Shown: one piece after another, positions 8,320 through 16,807 of the stretch
Numbering within the stretch: position 1 is the first letter of the stretch
Layout: each line of letters begins with the position of its first letter
DNA from: Sphingomonas sp. S2-65
GTDB lineage: Bacteria; Pseudomonadota; Alphaproteobacteria; Sphingomonadales; Sphingomonadaceae
Assembly (NCBI RefSeq): GCF_021513175.1
Contig: NZ_CP090953.1
Coordinates: 434,001-498,000 of the forward strand
Length of the DNA: 64,000 nucleotides
Direction: 5' to 3'
Program-made: the position numbers and the translations under genes
The notes under the pieces: generated by a model
The model's input: the letters and a program-made list of their open reading frames with translations, nothing else
Database searches by the model: none
What the model was told of the DNA's origin: nothing

Positions 8320-8823
8320 TCAGGACCGACGAGCCGAGGCAATCTCAGCGGAAAAGATGTCGAGCAGCTTCTGGTACAGCGCTCGCTTGAACGGCACGAT
8401 CAGGTCGGGGAGATCCGAGGGCTCGGCCCAGCGCCAGGCGCGGAACTCGGGATCGGCGGTTGCGATGTTCACGTCGCGATCGTCGCCCAGGAAGCGGAAC
8501 AGGAACCAGCGCTGACGCTGACCGCGCCATTTGCCCTTCCAAACCTTGCCCACCAGATCCTCGGGCAGATCGTACCAGAGTTCTTCCGGTGCCGAGGCAA
8601 CCAGTTCGACATGCCCGCGCACGACCCCGGTTTCCTCCCAGAGCTCCCGATACGCCGCCTCTAGCGCATCCTCACCGGGGTCTATGCCGCCCTGGGGCAT
8701 CTGCCACGCCTCCAGCGTCGAATCGAGCCGCTGGCCGACGAACACCTGACCGTCGCGGTTCATGAGCATCACGCCGGCGCAGGGGCGATAGGGGAGGGAG
8801 GCGATATCGGTCATGCCTGGCAC
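8320..8823 (-). CDS. rppH: RNA pyrophosphohydrolase (Nudix)
   Basis: A 167-residue Nudix hydrolase. It removes pyrophosphate from the 5' triphosphate end of mRNAs and so starts their decay. Residues 45-67 contain a complete Nudix box (GGIDPGED...RELWEETGV) with the catalytic REL-x-EE-x-G core. The RppH-type context PYRPCAGVMLMNRDGQVFVGQR and WQMPQGGID precedes it, and the C-terminal FRAWRWAEPSDLPDLIVPFKR region is characteristic of RppH. An alternative ATG three codons in (8814) is possible. It is transcribed divergently from the HDAC-like gene and separated by 61 bases from the DUF481 gene. Confidence 0.95.
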   Translation of the reverse strand: MPGMTDIASLPYRPCAGVMLMNRDGQVFVGQRLDSTLEAWQMPQGGIDPGEDALEAAYRELWEETGVVRGHVELVASAPEELWYDLPEDLVGKVWKGKWRGQRQRWFLFRFLGDDRDVNIATADPEFRAWRWAEPSDLPDLIVPFKRALYQKLLDIFSAEIASARRS

Positions 8824-8860
8824 CTAGTGCAGCCGCGCCGCCGATGCCACATCTGTCGCG

Positions 8861-9766
8861 ATGATCCCGATCGTGCACCACCCCGCTTATGTCGCGCCGG
8901 CGCCCGCGCGCAGCCAGTACCAGTGGAACAAGAACGGGCTGGTGCGTGACCTGCTGCTGTCGCACGGCGATCGTTTCACTTGGCACGTGCCCGAAGCAGT
9001 GCCGCGCAAGTGGCTGGAAACCGTACATGATCCCGACTATGTCGCCGAAGTGCTGGAGGCGCGGGTGCCGCGCATCAAGGAACGCCGTATCGGCTTCCCC
9101 GTCACGCCCCAGGTGGCGTTGCGCGCGCAGATGGTGCCGGGCGGCACGTGGTTGGCGGCCAGGCTGGCCCAGCGTCATGGGTTCGCGGCAAACACCGCGG
9201 GAGGAAGCCACCACGCGCTGAGCGATACCGGGGCGGGCTTCTGCGTCGTCAATGACCTGGCGCTGGCAGCGGTCCAGCTGGTGGAGGAGGGCGACGCCCA
9301 GCGCGTGCTGATCGTCGACTGTGATGTGCACCAGGGTGACGGGACCGCGGCGCTGACGGCAGGGCATATCGGCATCGCGACCTATTCGATCCATGCCGAG
9401 AAGAACTTCCCGGCTCGCAAGGCGCGCTCGACGCTGGACGTCGGCCTGCCCGACGGAGTGGATGACGATGGCTATATGGCGGCGCTGACGGACACGCTGA
9501 TACCGCTGATGGACAGCTTCGCCCCCGATCTGGTGCTGTATCAGGCTGGCGTCGATCCCTGGGCGGAGGATCGGCTAGGGCGGCTGAGCCTCAGCCGCGA
9601 GGGACTTGCGGTACGCGACCGATGGATTGGAGCGACCATGCGCGCGCGGGGACTTCCGCTCGCAAGTGCGCTGGGAGGTGGGTATGGCGCGGACGCCCTC
9701 GAAGTTGCGGAGCGTCATGTCGCCTCTATCCTCGCTTTGGCGGAAGGAGCGGGGTTCGGGCGGTAA
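8861..9766 (+). CDS. Histone-deacetylase-family (arginase-fold) hydrolase
   Basis: A 301-residue class of zinc deacetylase related to acetoin-utilisation protein and acetylpolyamine amidohydrolase. Active-site elements are visible: the histidine pair in GGSHHALSDTGAGFC (H117, H118), zinc ligands in VDCDVHQGDG (D153, D155, H157), a further aspartate in YQAGVDPWAEDRLG, and a C-terminal glycine-rich turn GGGYG. Bacterial members deacetylate proteins or small acetylated amines; which one applies here cannot be told. It is divergent from rppH (38 bases apart) and is followed in the same direction by cfa. Confidence 0.88.
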   Translation: MIPIVHHPAYVAPAPARSQYQWNKNGLVRDLLLSHGDRFTWHVPEAVPRKWLETVHDPDYVAEVLEARVPRIKERRIGFPVTPQVALRAQMVPGGTWLAARLAQRHGFAANTAGGSHHALSDTGAGFCVVNDLALAAVQLVEEGDAQRVLIVDCDVHQGDGTAALTAGHIGIATYSIHAEKNFPARKARSTLDVGLPDGVDDDGYMAALTDTLIPLMDSFAPDLVLYQAGVDPWAEDRLGRLSLSREGLAVRDRWIGATMRARGLPLASALGGGYGADALEVAERHVASILALAEGAGFGR

Positions 9767-9838
9767 GGTAGTGTCGCGTCGGAGCTGTCGCCGCGATTAG
9801 GCTTGCTCCGATTGCCTGGTCATGCATTTAGCGCCGGC

Positions 9839-11077
9839 ATGAACGCGCCGCTTAGGGGAATGGATGCCGTACCGGCTGAACGCCGTGGGGGCGGGGCGCT
9901 GACCCTGTTCGCACCGCTGTTCGAGCGGCAGCTTGCCGGGATCGACCGGGGTATCGCAGAGGGTAGTCTGCAAGTCACGTTGCCCAGCGGTGAGAGCCGG
10001 TTGCTGGGTGGGCGCGCCAGCGGCCCTGCGGCGGTCGTGGACCTGCGCAGCTGGCGTGCGCTGGTACGGCTTGCGCTGAGCGGATCGGGCGGCTGGTACG
10101 AAGCCTGGGCCGCGGGCGAATGGGCCAGCCCCGATCCGGTGCAGTTGTTTGCGCTGTTCACACGCAATCGCGCGACCCTGGCGCGGCCCGCGCGCGCCAC
10201 TGGGCCCTCGCTGTTGACGCGGCGATTCCTCCACTGGATGCGGCGCAACCACCAGCGCGGATCGCGGCGGAACATCCAGTTTCATTATGACCTGGGCAAC
10301 GATTTCTACCTGCCGTGGCTCGACCCGAGCATGACCTATTCCAGCGCGCTGTTCGAGACGGCCGACCAGCCGTTGGAGGCGGCGCAGGCGGCCAAGCTGC
10401 GCGCGATCCTGGAACGGACGCGGACGCGCGCGGGCGACCACATCCTGGAGATCGGCTGCGGCTGGGGATCGTTCGCCGAAATGGCGCTACGCGAGGGGCG
10501 GCGCGTGCATGGCATCACCCTGTCGTCCGAGCAGCGCGTCTATGCCGAGCAGCGTGCCGCCGGATTGGCTGGCGGCAGCTTCACGCTGACCGATTATCGT
10601 GCCGTCACCGGCCAGTATGATGCGGTCGCCAGCATCGAAATGGCCGAAGCGGTAGGGCGGGAATATTGGCCGGCCTATCTGTCCGCCGTCGCGAAGGCAT
10701 TGAAGCCGGGCGGGTGCGCAGCGTTGCAGGTCATCACCTTCGACGATGCGTTCTTCGAAGAATATGCGAACAATGTCGACTTCATCCAGACCTATGTCTT
10801 TCCTGGCGGTCTGCTGATTTCGGAGCGCGCGTTCCGGCAGATCGCCGCGGAACAGGGGCTCCGGTGGACCGATCCTGTCCGCTTCGGGCAAGACTATGCC
10901 GAAACGCTGCGGCTGTGGCTGCGCAGCTTCGATCGCGCTGTCGCCGAAGGACGGATTCCGAACAAGTTCGATCGCAAGTTCATCGACTTGTGGCGATATT
11001 ATCTGATGTACTGTGAGGGCGGGTTTCGCGGCGGCAGCATCGATGTGCTGCAGGTCACGTTGATAAAGGATCTGTAA
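9839..11077 (+). CDS. cfa: Cyclopropane-fatty-acyl-phospholipid synthase family protein
   Basis: A 412-residue SAM-dependent enzyme that adds a methylene bridge to unsaturated acyl chains of membrane phospholipids. It shows the family start of the catalytic domain (HYDLGNDFYLPWLDPSMTYS), the SAM-binding motif LEIGCGWGSFAE, the segment VASIEMAEAVGREYW, and the characteristic NNVDFIQTYVFPGG and GLRWTDPVRFGQDYAETLRLW regions. The ATG at 9839 was chosen over an upstream in-frame TTG at 9803. Close relatives include tuberculostearic or mycolic-acid-type methyltransferases, but the layout fits Cfa best. Confidence 0.92.
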   Translation: MNAPLRGMDAVPAERRGGGALTLFAPLFERQLAGIDRGIAEGSLQVTLPSGESRLLGGRASGPAAVVDLRSWRALVRLALSGSGGWYEAWAAGEWASPDPVQLFALFTRNRATLARPARATGPSLLTRRFLHWMRRNHQRGSRRNIQFHYDLGNDFYLPWLDPSMTYSSALFETADQPLEAAQAAKLRAILERTRTRAGDHILEIGCGWGSFAEMALREGRRVHGITLSSEQRVYAEQRAAGLAGGSFTLTDYRAVTGQYDAVASIEMAEAVGREYWPAYLSAVAKALKPGGCAALQVITFDDAFFEEYANNVDFIQTYVFPGGLLISERAFRQIAAEQGLRWTDPVRFGQDYAETLRLWLRSFDRAVAEGRIPNKFDRKFIDLWRYYLMYCEGGFRGGSIDVLQVTLIKDL

Positions 11078-11189
11078 CCGCTTGCTGGTTGCATAGGCGC
11101 CGCGAGCTGAGTCGACCGCGTGGCTTCCAGCGGACGGAAACCTAACTGCGACGCCGTTCCAGCCGACCCACAGGGCCTTTCATGACCTT

Positions 11190-11210
11190 GGCGACGGGCC
11201 GGCTGTCGCC
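11190..11210 (-). terminator. Possible terminator between convergent cfa and SDR genes
   Basis: GGCGAC (11190-11195) pairs with GTCGCC (11205-11210) around a GC-rich loop, one base past the TAA of the minus-strand SDR gene. No T-run follows, so termination is uncertain. Confidence 0.4.
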
Positions 11211-11211
11211 G

Positions 11212-11922
11212 TTAAACGACGCGTTCGAAGTGGCCGTGTTCGAAGCCGGACGTCATGAGCGCCGCAATGCGCGCGGCGACGACTTCGGGAGCCTTCACGC
11301 TTTGCGGGTCTTCGCCGGGAAAGGCGCGCGCGCGCATCTTGGTGCGGGTGGCGCCGGGATCGACGATCGCGGTTCGGATGCCGCTGATGTGGCGGACTTC
11401 CTCGCCATAGCTGAGCAGCAGGTTCTCGAACGCCGCCTTTGACGCCCCGTACATGCCCCAATAAGCGCGCGGCGTGCGGCCGACGCTGGAGGTGATGCCG
11501 ATCACGCGGGCGGCGGCGGCGTTCTTGAGCAGCGGGTCGAACGCGGCCAGCATCGCCGCCTGAGCGGTGACGTTGAGCGTCAGGACCTTGGCGAATTCCT
11601 TGAAGTCGAAGGCGGGCACGGCGCTGAGCGTGCCGAGCGCGGCGGCGTTCAGGACCAGCATGTCGAGTGCGGACCAGCGCTCGGCGATCGCGGTGCCGAG
11701 CCGGGCGACGCTGTCATTCTCGGCCAGGTCCATCGGGGCGATCGTGGCCGAACCGCCGGCCGCGAAGATCGCTTCCTCGACTTCCTCGAGCCCCCCGGCC
11801 GTGCGGGCAGTGAGGATGACATGGGCGCCCGCCGCGCCGAGGGCCAGCGCAGTGGCGGCACCGATGCCGCGGCTGGCGCCGGTCACGAGGGCGACTTGGT
11901 TGGCGAAGGGCTGTTCGGTCAA
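11212..11922 (-). CDS. Short-chain dehydrogenase/reductase
   Basis: A 236-residue classical SDR oxidoreductase. The nucleotide-binding motif TGASRGIG is at residues 14-21, the structural LNAAALG at about 91-97, and the catalytic serine and YxxxK (Y158, K162 in YGASKAAF) are in place. Basic residues after strand 2 (TARTAGGLEEV) favour NADP(H). Substrate is unknown. It lies 24 bases after purF on the same strand, so it is probably expressed with purF, but no purine role can be inferred. Length is typical of the family. Confidence 0.92.
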   Translation of the reverse strand: MTEQPFANQVALVTGASRGIGAATALALGAAGAHVILTARTAGGLEEVEEAIFAAGGSATIAPMDLAENDSVARLGTAIAERWSALDMLVLNAAALGTLSAVPAFDFKEFAKVLTLNVTAQAAMLAAFDPLLKNAAAARVIGITSSVGRTPRAYWGMYGASKAAFENLLLSYGEEVRHISGIRTAIVDPGATRTKMRARAFPGEDPQSVKAPEVVAARIAALMTSGFEHGHFERVV

Positions 11923-11946
11923 GAAATATACTCCCGAAGGAAAGGG

Positions 11947-13404
11947 TCAGCCGACCCGTTCCTCCAGAAGCGCGAACTGGTCAACCGGGGCAAGCTCGTC
12001 CTGGTCGGTCAGCGTGGTCGGATAATCGCCGGTAAAGCAGGCGTCGCAATATTTGGGATGGATGTTGGCACGGCGCGCCTCGCCCAGCGCCTTGTACAGC
12101 CCGTCGATGCTGACGAACGCCAGACTGTCGGCATGGATGAAGTCGGTCATCCCGCCCACGTCGAGCTTGGCGGCGAGCAGCTTGGCACGTTCGGGCGTGT
12201 CGACGCCGTAGAAGCAGCTGTGCCGGGTCGGGGGCGATGCGATGCGCATATGCACTTCCGCCGCACCCGCCTCGTGCATCATCTGGACGATCTTGAGGCT
12301 GGTGGTCCCGCGCACGATCGAATCGTCGATCAACACGACGCGCTTGCCCTTGATCAGCTCGCGATTGGCGTTGTGCTTGAGCTTGACGCCCAGATGGCGG
12401 ACCTTGTCCCCCGGCTGGATGAAAGTGCGCCCGACATAGTGCGAGCGGATGATGCCGAGCTCGAACGGAATGCCGCTCTGCTGCGCATAGCCGATCGCGG
12501 CGGGAACGCCCGAATCGGGAACCGGGACGACCAGGTCGGCATCGACAGGCGACTCGATCGCCAGCTGCGCGCCGATCGCCTTGCGCACCGAATAGACCGA
12601 GCGATCGTCGCTGATCGAATCGGGCCGCGAGAAATAGACATATTCGAAGATGCACGGACGCGGCGCGAGCGGGGCGAACGGCTTGTGCGACGTGATCTGG
12701 TCGCCCTTGACGATCACCAGCTCGCCGGGTTCGACGTCGCGGACATAGTCGGCGCCGACCACGTCGAGCGCGACGGTCTCCGAGGCGAAGACGATCGTTT
12801 CGTCGAGCTTGCCCATCACCAGCGGGCGGATGCCGAGCGGATCGCGGCAGGCGATCATGCCCTCCGGCGTCATCACGATCAGCGAATAAGCCCCTTCGAC
12901 TTGCTTCAGCGCGTCGATGAAGCGGTCCATGAGGGTGCGGTATTGCGACGTCGCGACGAGGTGAATGATCACCTCGGTATCCGAGGTCGACTGGAAGATC
13001 GCGCCGCGCCGGACCAGGTCGCGCCGCAGCCGCATCGCATTGGAGATGTTGCCGTTATGGGCGATCGCGAAGCCGCCGCTCGCCAGCTCGGCATAGAGCG
13101 GCTGGACGTTGCGGATCGCCGAGCCGCCGGTGGTGGCGTAGCGGACGTGACCGCAGGCGACTCCGCCCGCCAGGCTGCGGATGATCTCATCGCGGTCAAA
13201 ATTGCCGGCGACATGACCCATCGCGCGATGGGTGTGGAACTGATGACCGTCCCAGCTCGTGATCCCCGCCGCCTCCTGGCCGCGGTGCTGGAGCGCGTGG
13301 AGCCCCAGCGCGACGGCCGCTGCGGCCCCCTCCATGCCGGAAATGCCAAAGATACCGCACTCTTCGCGCAGCTTGTCGTCGTCAAATGGGTGCGTGGTAA
13401 GCAT
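11947..13404 (-). CDS. purF: Amidophosphoribosyltransferase
   Basis: A 485-residue enzyme that makes 5-phosphoribosylamine from PRPP and glutamine, the first committed step of purine synthesis. Residues 1-15 form a short propeptide before the nucleophilic cysteine C16 (EECGIFGISG), the usual maturation site of Ntn glutaminases. The glutaminase domain (HALQHRGQEAAGI, CGHVRYATTGGSA) is followed by a phosphoribosyltransferase domain with the PRPP loop VVLIDDSIVRGTTS. The ATG at 13404 was chosen; the open frame continues upstream through the hisI region without family similarity. Divergent from hisI with 118 bases between. Confidence 0.97.
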   Translation of the reverse strand: MLTTHPFDDDKLREECGIFGISGMEGAAAAVALGLHALQHRGQEAAGITSWDGHQFHTHRAMGHVAGNFDRDEIIRSLAGGVACGHVRYATTGGSAIRNVQPLYAELASGGFAIAHNGNISNAMRLRRDLVRRGAIFQSTSDTEVIIHLVATSQYRTLMDRFIDALKQVEGAYSLIVMTPEGMIACRDPLGIRPLVMGKLDETIVFASETVALDVVGADYVRDVEPGELVIVKGDQITSHKPFAPLAPRPCIFEYVYFSRPDSISDDRSVYSVRKAIGAQLAIESPVDADLVVPVPDSGVPAAIGYAQQSGIPFELGIIRSHYVGRTFIQPGDKVRHLGVKLKHNANRELIKGKRVVLIDDSIVRGTTSLKIVQMMHEAGAAEVHMRIASPPTRHSCFYGVDTPERAKLLAAKLDVGGMTDFIHADSLAFVSIDGLYKALGEARRANIHPKYCDACFTGDYPTTLTDQDELAPVDQFALLEERVG

Positions 13405-13522
13405 CAGCCCTCGAGGGGTTGGAACTGGACGCCGGGCATATAGGGGCTCGCATCCGGTTTGTCGCCACTTTGTCACGATTGTTTTCTTCCCCCCGTCCGG
13501 TGGCGCGGCGTAAGGAGCAAGG

Positions 13523-13885
13523 GTGACGAACGAACGCGAAACCGGGCTGACGCTCGATCCGAGATATGACGCCGCCGGGCTGGTAACGGCGGTGGCGACC
13601 GATGCCGCCAGCGGCGACGTGCTGATGGTGGCGCACATGAACGCGCAGGCACTCGCGATGACCATGGAAAGCGGCGAGGCGCATTTCTGGTCGCGAAGCC
13701 GCGGGCGGCTGTGGAAGAAGGGCGAGACTTCCGGTCATGTGCTGCGGGTGGTGGAGGCGCGGATCGATTGCGATCAGGACGCGGTGTGGCTGAAGGTGAC
13801 GCCGCAGGGGCCGGCCTGCCACACGGGCGCACGGACCTGCTTCTATCGCATCGTCGAAGACGGGCGGCTCGTCCCCGGCGCATGA
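13523..13885 (+). CDS. hisI: Phosphoribosyl-AMP cyclohydrolase
   Basis: A 120-residue zinc enzyme opening the purine ring of phosphoribosyl-AMP, the third step of histidine synthesis. Family blocks are complete: [38 protein letters not shown], and the metal-binding cysteines in [11 protein letters not shown] and [12 protein letters not shown]. It is the stand-alone form, without the HisE domain. The start is GTG at 13523 with an AAGGAG Shine-Dalgarno about six bases upstream. No other his gene is in the window; its stop overlaps the start of a lipoprotein gene. Confidence 0.96.
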   Translation: MTNERETGLTLDPRYDAAGLVTAVATDAASGDVLMVAHMNAQALAMTMESGEAHFWSRSRGRLWKKGETSGHVLRVVEARIDCDQDAVWLKVTPQGPACHTGARTCFYRIVEDGRLVPGA

Positions 13886-14385
13886 GGGCCCTGACGGTCT
13901 TGGCGTTGGCGTTGCTGGCCGGCTGCTCGGGTGGCGGCGGGAGCGGCACCGTCGCGCAGGCGAGCACCGACTTGGAGCGTGCCGCGATCGCACGCGGACT
14001 GGTGCGCGATCCCGACGAGATGCGGCTCGCCGGGCTGTATGCGCGCGACACCGACCGGGTGTGCATCCGGCCGCGTGCCGACGGCGAGGCGCGGATCGGC
14101 GCGTTCGTGGATTATGGCGACGGCATCACCTGTAGCGGCGTGGGTACCGTGCGGCAGGAGGGCGAGACGCTGCATGTCGCGCTGGGTAGGCCGGGTGCGT
14201 GCGCGTTCGACGCGCGCTTCGATGGCGCGGTGATCCGCTTTCCCGGAACCGTGCCCGTCGGATGCGCGGCGCTGTGCGCAAAGCGGGCGTCGCTTTCCGG
14301 GCTGGAGGTGGCACTGCTGAGCGAGTCGGACGCCGAGGCGGCGGCGCTGCGCGACGCCGGCGGCCGGCGGCTTTGCGCCGATTGA
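13882..14385 (+). CDS. Putative lipoprotein coupled to hisI
   Basis: A 167-residue protein whose ATG overlaps the hisI stop (ATGA at 13882-13885). The N-terminus [20 protein letters not shown] is a clean lipoprotein signal peptide with lipobox LLAGC. The mature part has several cysteines (in DRVCIRP, ITCSGVG, GACAFD, GCAALCA and RLCAD), suggesting disulfides in the periplasm. No known domain is recognised. Why it is coupled to a histidine gene is unclear; the tight overlap may only reflect shared transcription. An open frame extends upstream into hisI and is not the true start. Confidence 0.78.
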   Translation: MRALTVLALALLAGCSGGGGSGTVAQASTDLERAAIARGLVRDPDEMRLAGLYARDTDRVCIRPRADGEARIGAFVDYGDGITCSGVGTVRQEGETLHVALGRPGACAFDARFDGAVIRFPGTVPVGCAALCAKRASLSGLEVALLSESDAEAAALRDAGGRRLCAD

Positions 14386-14390
14386 GCTGC

Positions 14391-14406
14391 TTGACGTTCA
14401 CGTAAA
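14391..14406. promoter_or_regulatory. Palindromic operator of LiuR/MerR type
   Basis: TTGACGTTCACGTAAA, an imperfect palindrome of form TTnACGTnnACGTnAA, lies 20 bases before the start of the MerR regulator gene. It resembles operators described for LiuR-type MerR regulators of acyl-CoA catabolism, suggesting autoregulation together with the downstream dehydrogenase gene. Confidence 0.6.
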
Positions 14407-14425
14407 GGGAAACTAGATCGGAGAC

Positions 14426-14851
14426 ATGTCCGCTGCCGCCGTTCCCGTCGAGGCCCTGGCGCCGATCGAAGCCCGTCCCGAGAAGGACGCGTTCTCCATT
14501 TCCGACCTGTGCGCGGAGTTCGCGGTGACGCCGCGCGCGCTGCGTTTCTATGAGGATGAGGGGCTGATTTCGCCCGAACGGCGGGGGACCGTGCGGATCT
14601 ATTCGCACCGCGACCGCGCGCGGCTGGCCTGGATCCTGCGCGGCAAGCGGGTGGGCTTCAGCCTGGCCGAGATCCGCGAGATGATCGACCTGTACGACAT
14701 CGGCGACGGGCGTCGGGTGCAGCGCCAAGTGACGCTGGGCCGCTGCCAGGAGCGCATCGCGCTGCTCGAGAACCAGAAAGCCGACATCGACGCTCACATC
14801 ACCGAGCTCCAGCACTTCGTCGAACTGCTCCAAAGCAGCGACGCCATCTGA
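14426..14851 (+). CDS. MerR-family transcriptional regulator (LiuR-like)
   Basis: A 141-residue regulator. Residues 22-45 form the winged helix-turn-helix ([20 protein letters not shown]), followed by the wing ([25 protein letters not shown]) and a long coiled-coil dimerisation helix to the C-terminus. It lacks the cysteines used by metal-sensing MerR proteins, so a metabolite ligand is more likely. A palindromic operator precedes it and an acyl-CoA dehydrogenase gene follows 10 bases after its stop, as in LiuR or related regulators of branched-chain or fatty-acid degradation. The specific ligand is not known. Confidence 0.9.
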   Translation: MSAAAVPVEALAPIEARPEKDAFSISDLCAEFAVTPRALRFYEDEGLISPERRGTVRIYSHRDRARLAWILRGKRVGFSLAEIREMIDLYDIGDGRRVQRQVTLGRCQERIALLENQKADIDAHITELQHFVELLQSSDAI

Positions 14852-14861
14852 GGAACCTGAC

Positions 14862-16664
14862 ATGCCGCATTATACTCCGCCGCTGCGCGACACGCGCTTC
14901 ATCCTGGATTCGGTGATCGGGTTGGAGCGCTATGCCGACCTGCCCGGGTTCGAGAATGCCACGCCAGACACGGTCGAGGCGGTGCTGGACCAGGGTGGCC
15001 AGTTCGTCGCCGACGTGCTGTTCCCGCTCAACCAGGTTGGCGACCAGCATGGCTGCACCCGGCACGAGGACGGCAGCGTCACCACGCCGCCGGGGTTCAA
15101 GGAAGGCTATCAGCAGTTTGTGGAGAGCGGCTGGGGCACGCTGAGCGCACCGGCCGAGTATGGCGGGCAGGCGATGCCGCATGTCGTGTCGACTGCGTTT
15201 CAGGAGTATATGATCTCGGCCAACATGGCGTTCGCGATGTATCCGGGCCTCACCCACGGCGCGATCGCGGCGCTGCTGGCCAAGGGGTCGGACGAACAAA
15301 AGGCGATGTACGTGCCGAAGATGGTGTCGGGTGAATGGGGCGGCACCATGAACCTGACCGAGCCGCATTGCGGCACCGATCTGGGCCTGATCCGCACCCG
15401 TGCCGAGCCGAACCCGGATGGCAGCTGGGCGATCACCGGTACCAAGATCTTCATCTCGTCGGGTGAGCATGACCTTACCAGCAACATCATCCACCTGGTT
15501 CTGGCCAAGACGCCCGGCGCCCCGGAAAGCAGCAAGGGCATATCGCTGTTCGTGGTGCCCAAGTTCATCGTCAATGAGGACGGATCGCCTGGCGAACGCA
15601 ACGGCGTCAGCTGCGGCTCGATCGAGCACAAGATGGGCATTCACGGCAACTCGACCTGCGTCATGAACTATGACGGGGCGACCGGCTGGCTGGTCGGCGA
15701 AGAGATGAAGGGCCTGGCCGCGATGTTCATCATGATGAACGCGGCGCGGCTGGGCGTCGGGCTTCAGGGCCTTGGCGTTGCCGAGACCGCGTACCAGAAC
15801 GCCGTCCATTATGCCGAAGATCGCCGCCAGGGCCGCGCGCTTACCGGCCCGGCCGAGCCGAACGAAAAGGCCGACACGCTGTTCGTCCATCCGGACGTGC
15901 GCCGCATGCTGATGGAAGGCAAGGCGCTGACTGAGGGTCTTCGCGCGCTGTGCCTGTGGGGGGCGCTGCAAGTCGACCTGGAGCATGCCGCCTCGGGTGA
16001 GGAAGAGCGTCAGCTTGCCGGTGATCTGGTCGGACTGCTGACCCCGGTCATCAAGGGCGTCGGCACCGACATCGGCTACCGCGTCGCGACCGATGCGCAG
16101 CAGGTCTATGGCGGCCATGGCTACATCGCCGAGTGGGGCATGGAGCAATATGTCCGCGATGCCCGCATCTCGATGATCTACGAAGGCACCAATGGCGTGC
16201 AGGCGATGGACCTGGTCGGCCGCAAGCTGGCACAGAATGGCGGCCGCGCGGTGCAGGCCCTGTTCCGCGTTGTGACCGAGGAAGTCGGCGCGGCCAAGCA
16301 GGTCGAGACGCTGAAGGGCTTTGCCGAGGCGCTGGAAAAGGCGCTGGGACACTTGCAGGGCGCGACCATGTGGCTGGCGGCGAACGGCTTCCAGAATCCG
16401 AACCATGTCGGCGCGGGTGCCTACCCGTACATGCAGCTGACCGGTACGGTGGCGTTGGGGCTGATGTGGCTGCGCATGGCCAAGGCGGCTGCCGACGGGC
16501 TCGCCGCCGGTGCCGAGAACGCCAAGTTCCTGGAGGCCAAGCTGATCACCGCGCGCTTCTATGCCGAGCGCTTCCTGTCCGATGCGAGTGGGCTGCGCCG
16601 CAAGGTCGAGAGCGGCAGCGAGACGGTGATGGCGCTGGACCCGGAGATGTTCCGGGCAGCGTGA
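14862..16664 (+). CDS. Acyl-CoA dehydrogenase (DmdC-like, extended C-terminus)
   Basis: A 600-residue FAD enzyme, longer than the roughly 380-residue short or medium-chain enzymes and of the type with an extra C-terminal domain. It shows the ACAD signatures [15 protein letters not shown] and [15 protein letters not shown], and the late segment [33 protein letters not shown]. In this last segment a catalytic glutamate is expected near YEGTNG. Related proteins include 3-methylmercaptopropionyl-CoA dehydrogenase and uncharacterised fatty acyl-CoA dehydrogenases. The substrate is not determinable. It sits directly behind the MerR gene, probably controlled by it. Confidence 0.93.
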   Translation: MPHYTPPLRDTRFILDSVIGLERYADLPGFENATPDTVEAVLDQGGQFVADVLFPLNQVGDQHGCTRHEDGSVTTPPGFKEGYQQFVESGWGTLSAPAEYGGQAMPHVVSTAFQEYMISANMAFAMYPGLTHGAIAALLAKGSDEQKAMYVPKMVSGEWGGTMNLTEPHCGTDLGLIRTRAEPNPDGSWAITGTKIFISSGEHDLTSNIIHLVLAKTPGAPESSKGISLFVVPKFIVNEDGSPGERNGVSCGSIEHKMGIHGNSTCVMNYDGATGWLVGEEMKGLAAMFIMMNAARLGVGLQGLGVAETAYQNAVHYAEDRRQGRALTGPAEPNEKADTLFVHPDVRRMLMEGKALTEGLRALCLWGALQVDLEHAASGEEERQLAGDLVGLLTPVIKGVGTDIGYRVATDAQQVYGGHGYIAEWGMEQYVRDARISMIYEGTNGVQAMDLVGRKLAQNGGRAVQALFRVVTEEVGAAKQVETLKGFAEALEKALGHLQGATMWLAANGFQNPNHVGAGAYPYMQLTGTVALGLMWLRMAKAAADGLAAGAENAKFLEAKLITARFYAERFLSDASGLRRKVESGSETVMALDPEMFRAA

Positions 16665-16670
16665 TCGATC

Positions 16671-16704
16671 GGCACCTGCTCCCGGCCAAGCGGGGGCAGG
16701 TGCC
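16671..16704 (+). terminator. Strong inverted repeat after acyl-CoA dehydrogenase
   Basis: GGCACCTGCTCCC pairs with GGGGGCAGGTGCC (one G-T pair) around an eight-base loop, seven bases after the stop. No T-run follows. Likely terminator or mRNA 3' stabiliser between two convergent genes. The rest of this intergenic stretch (to 16807) shows only a short direct repeat, CTGCCGGTACT. Confidence 0.5.
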
Positions 16705-16807
16705 ACGCGATGGTGAGGGCAGCCACTTCCGCCGGCCCTGCCGGTACTCCCTGCCGGTACTGGGCCCTGGAACTAGCTGGGGTGCTTGGCTAGCCTCGGC
16801 TTATCCC

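Noticed and set aside
11821..13443. A 540-residue plus-strand frame antisense to purF.
   Set aside because: purF is unmistakable on the minus strand.
14799..16706. A 635-residue frame antisense to the acyl-CoA dehydrogenase gene.
   Set aside because: The dehydrogenase motifs on the plus strand are complete; the antisense frame has none.
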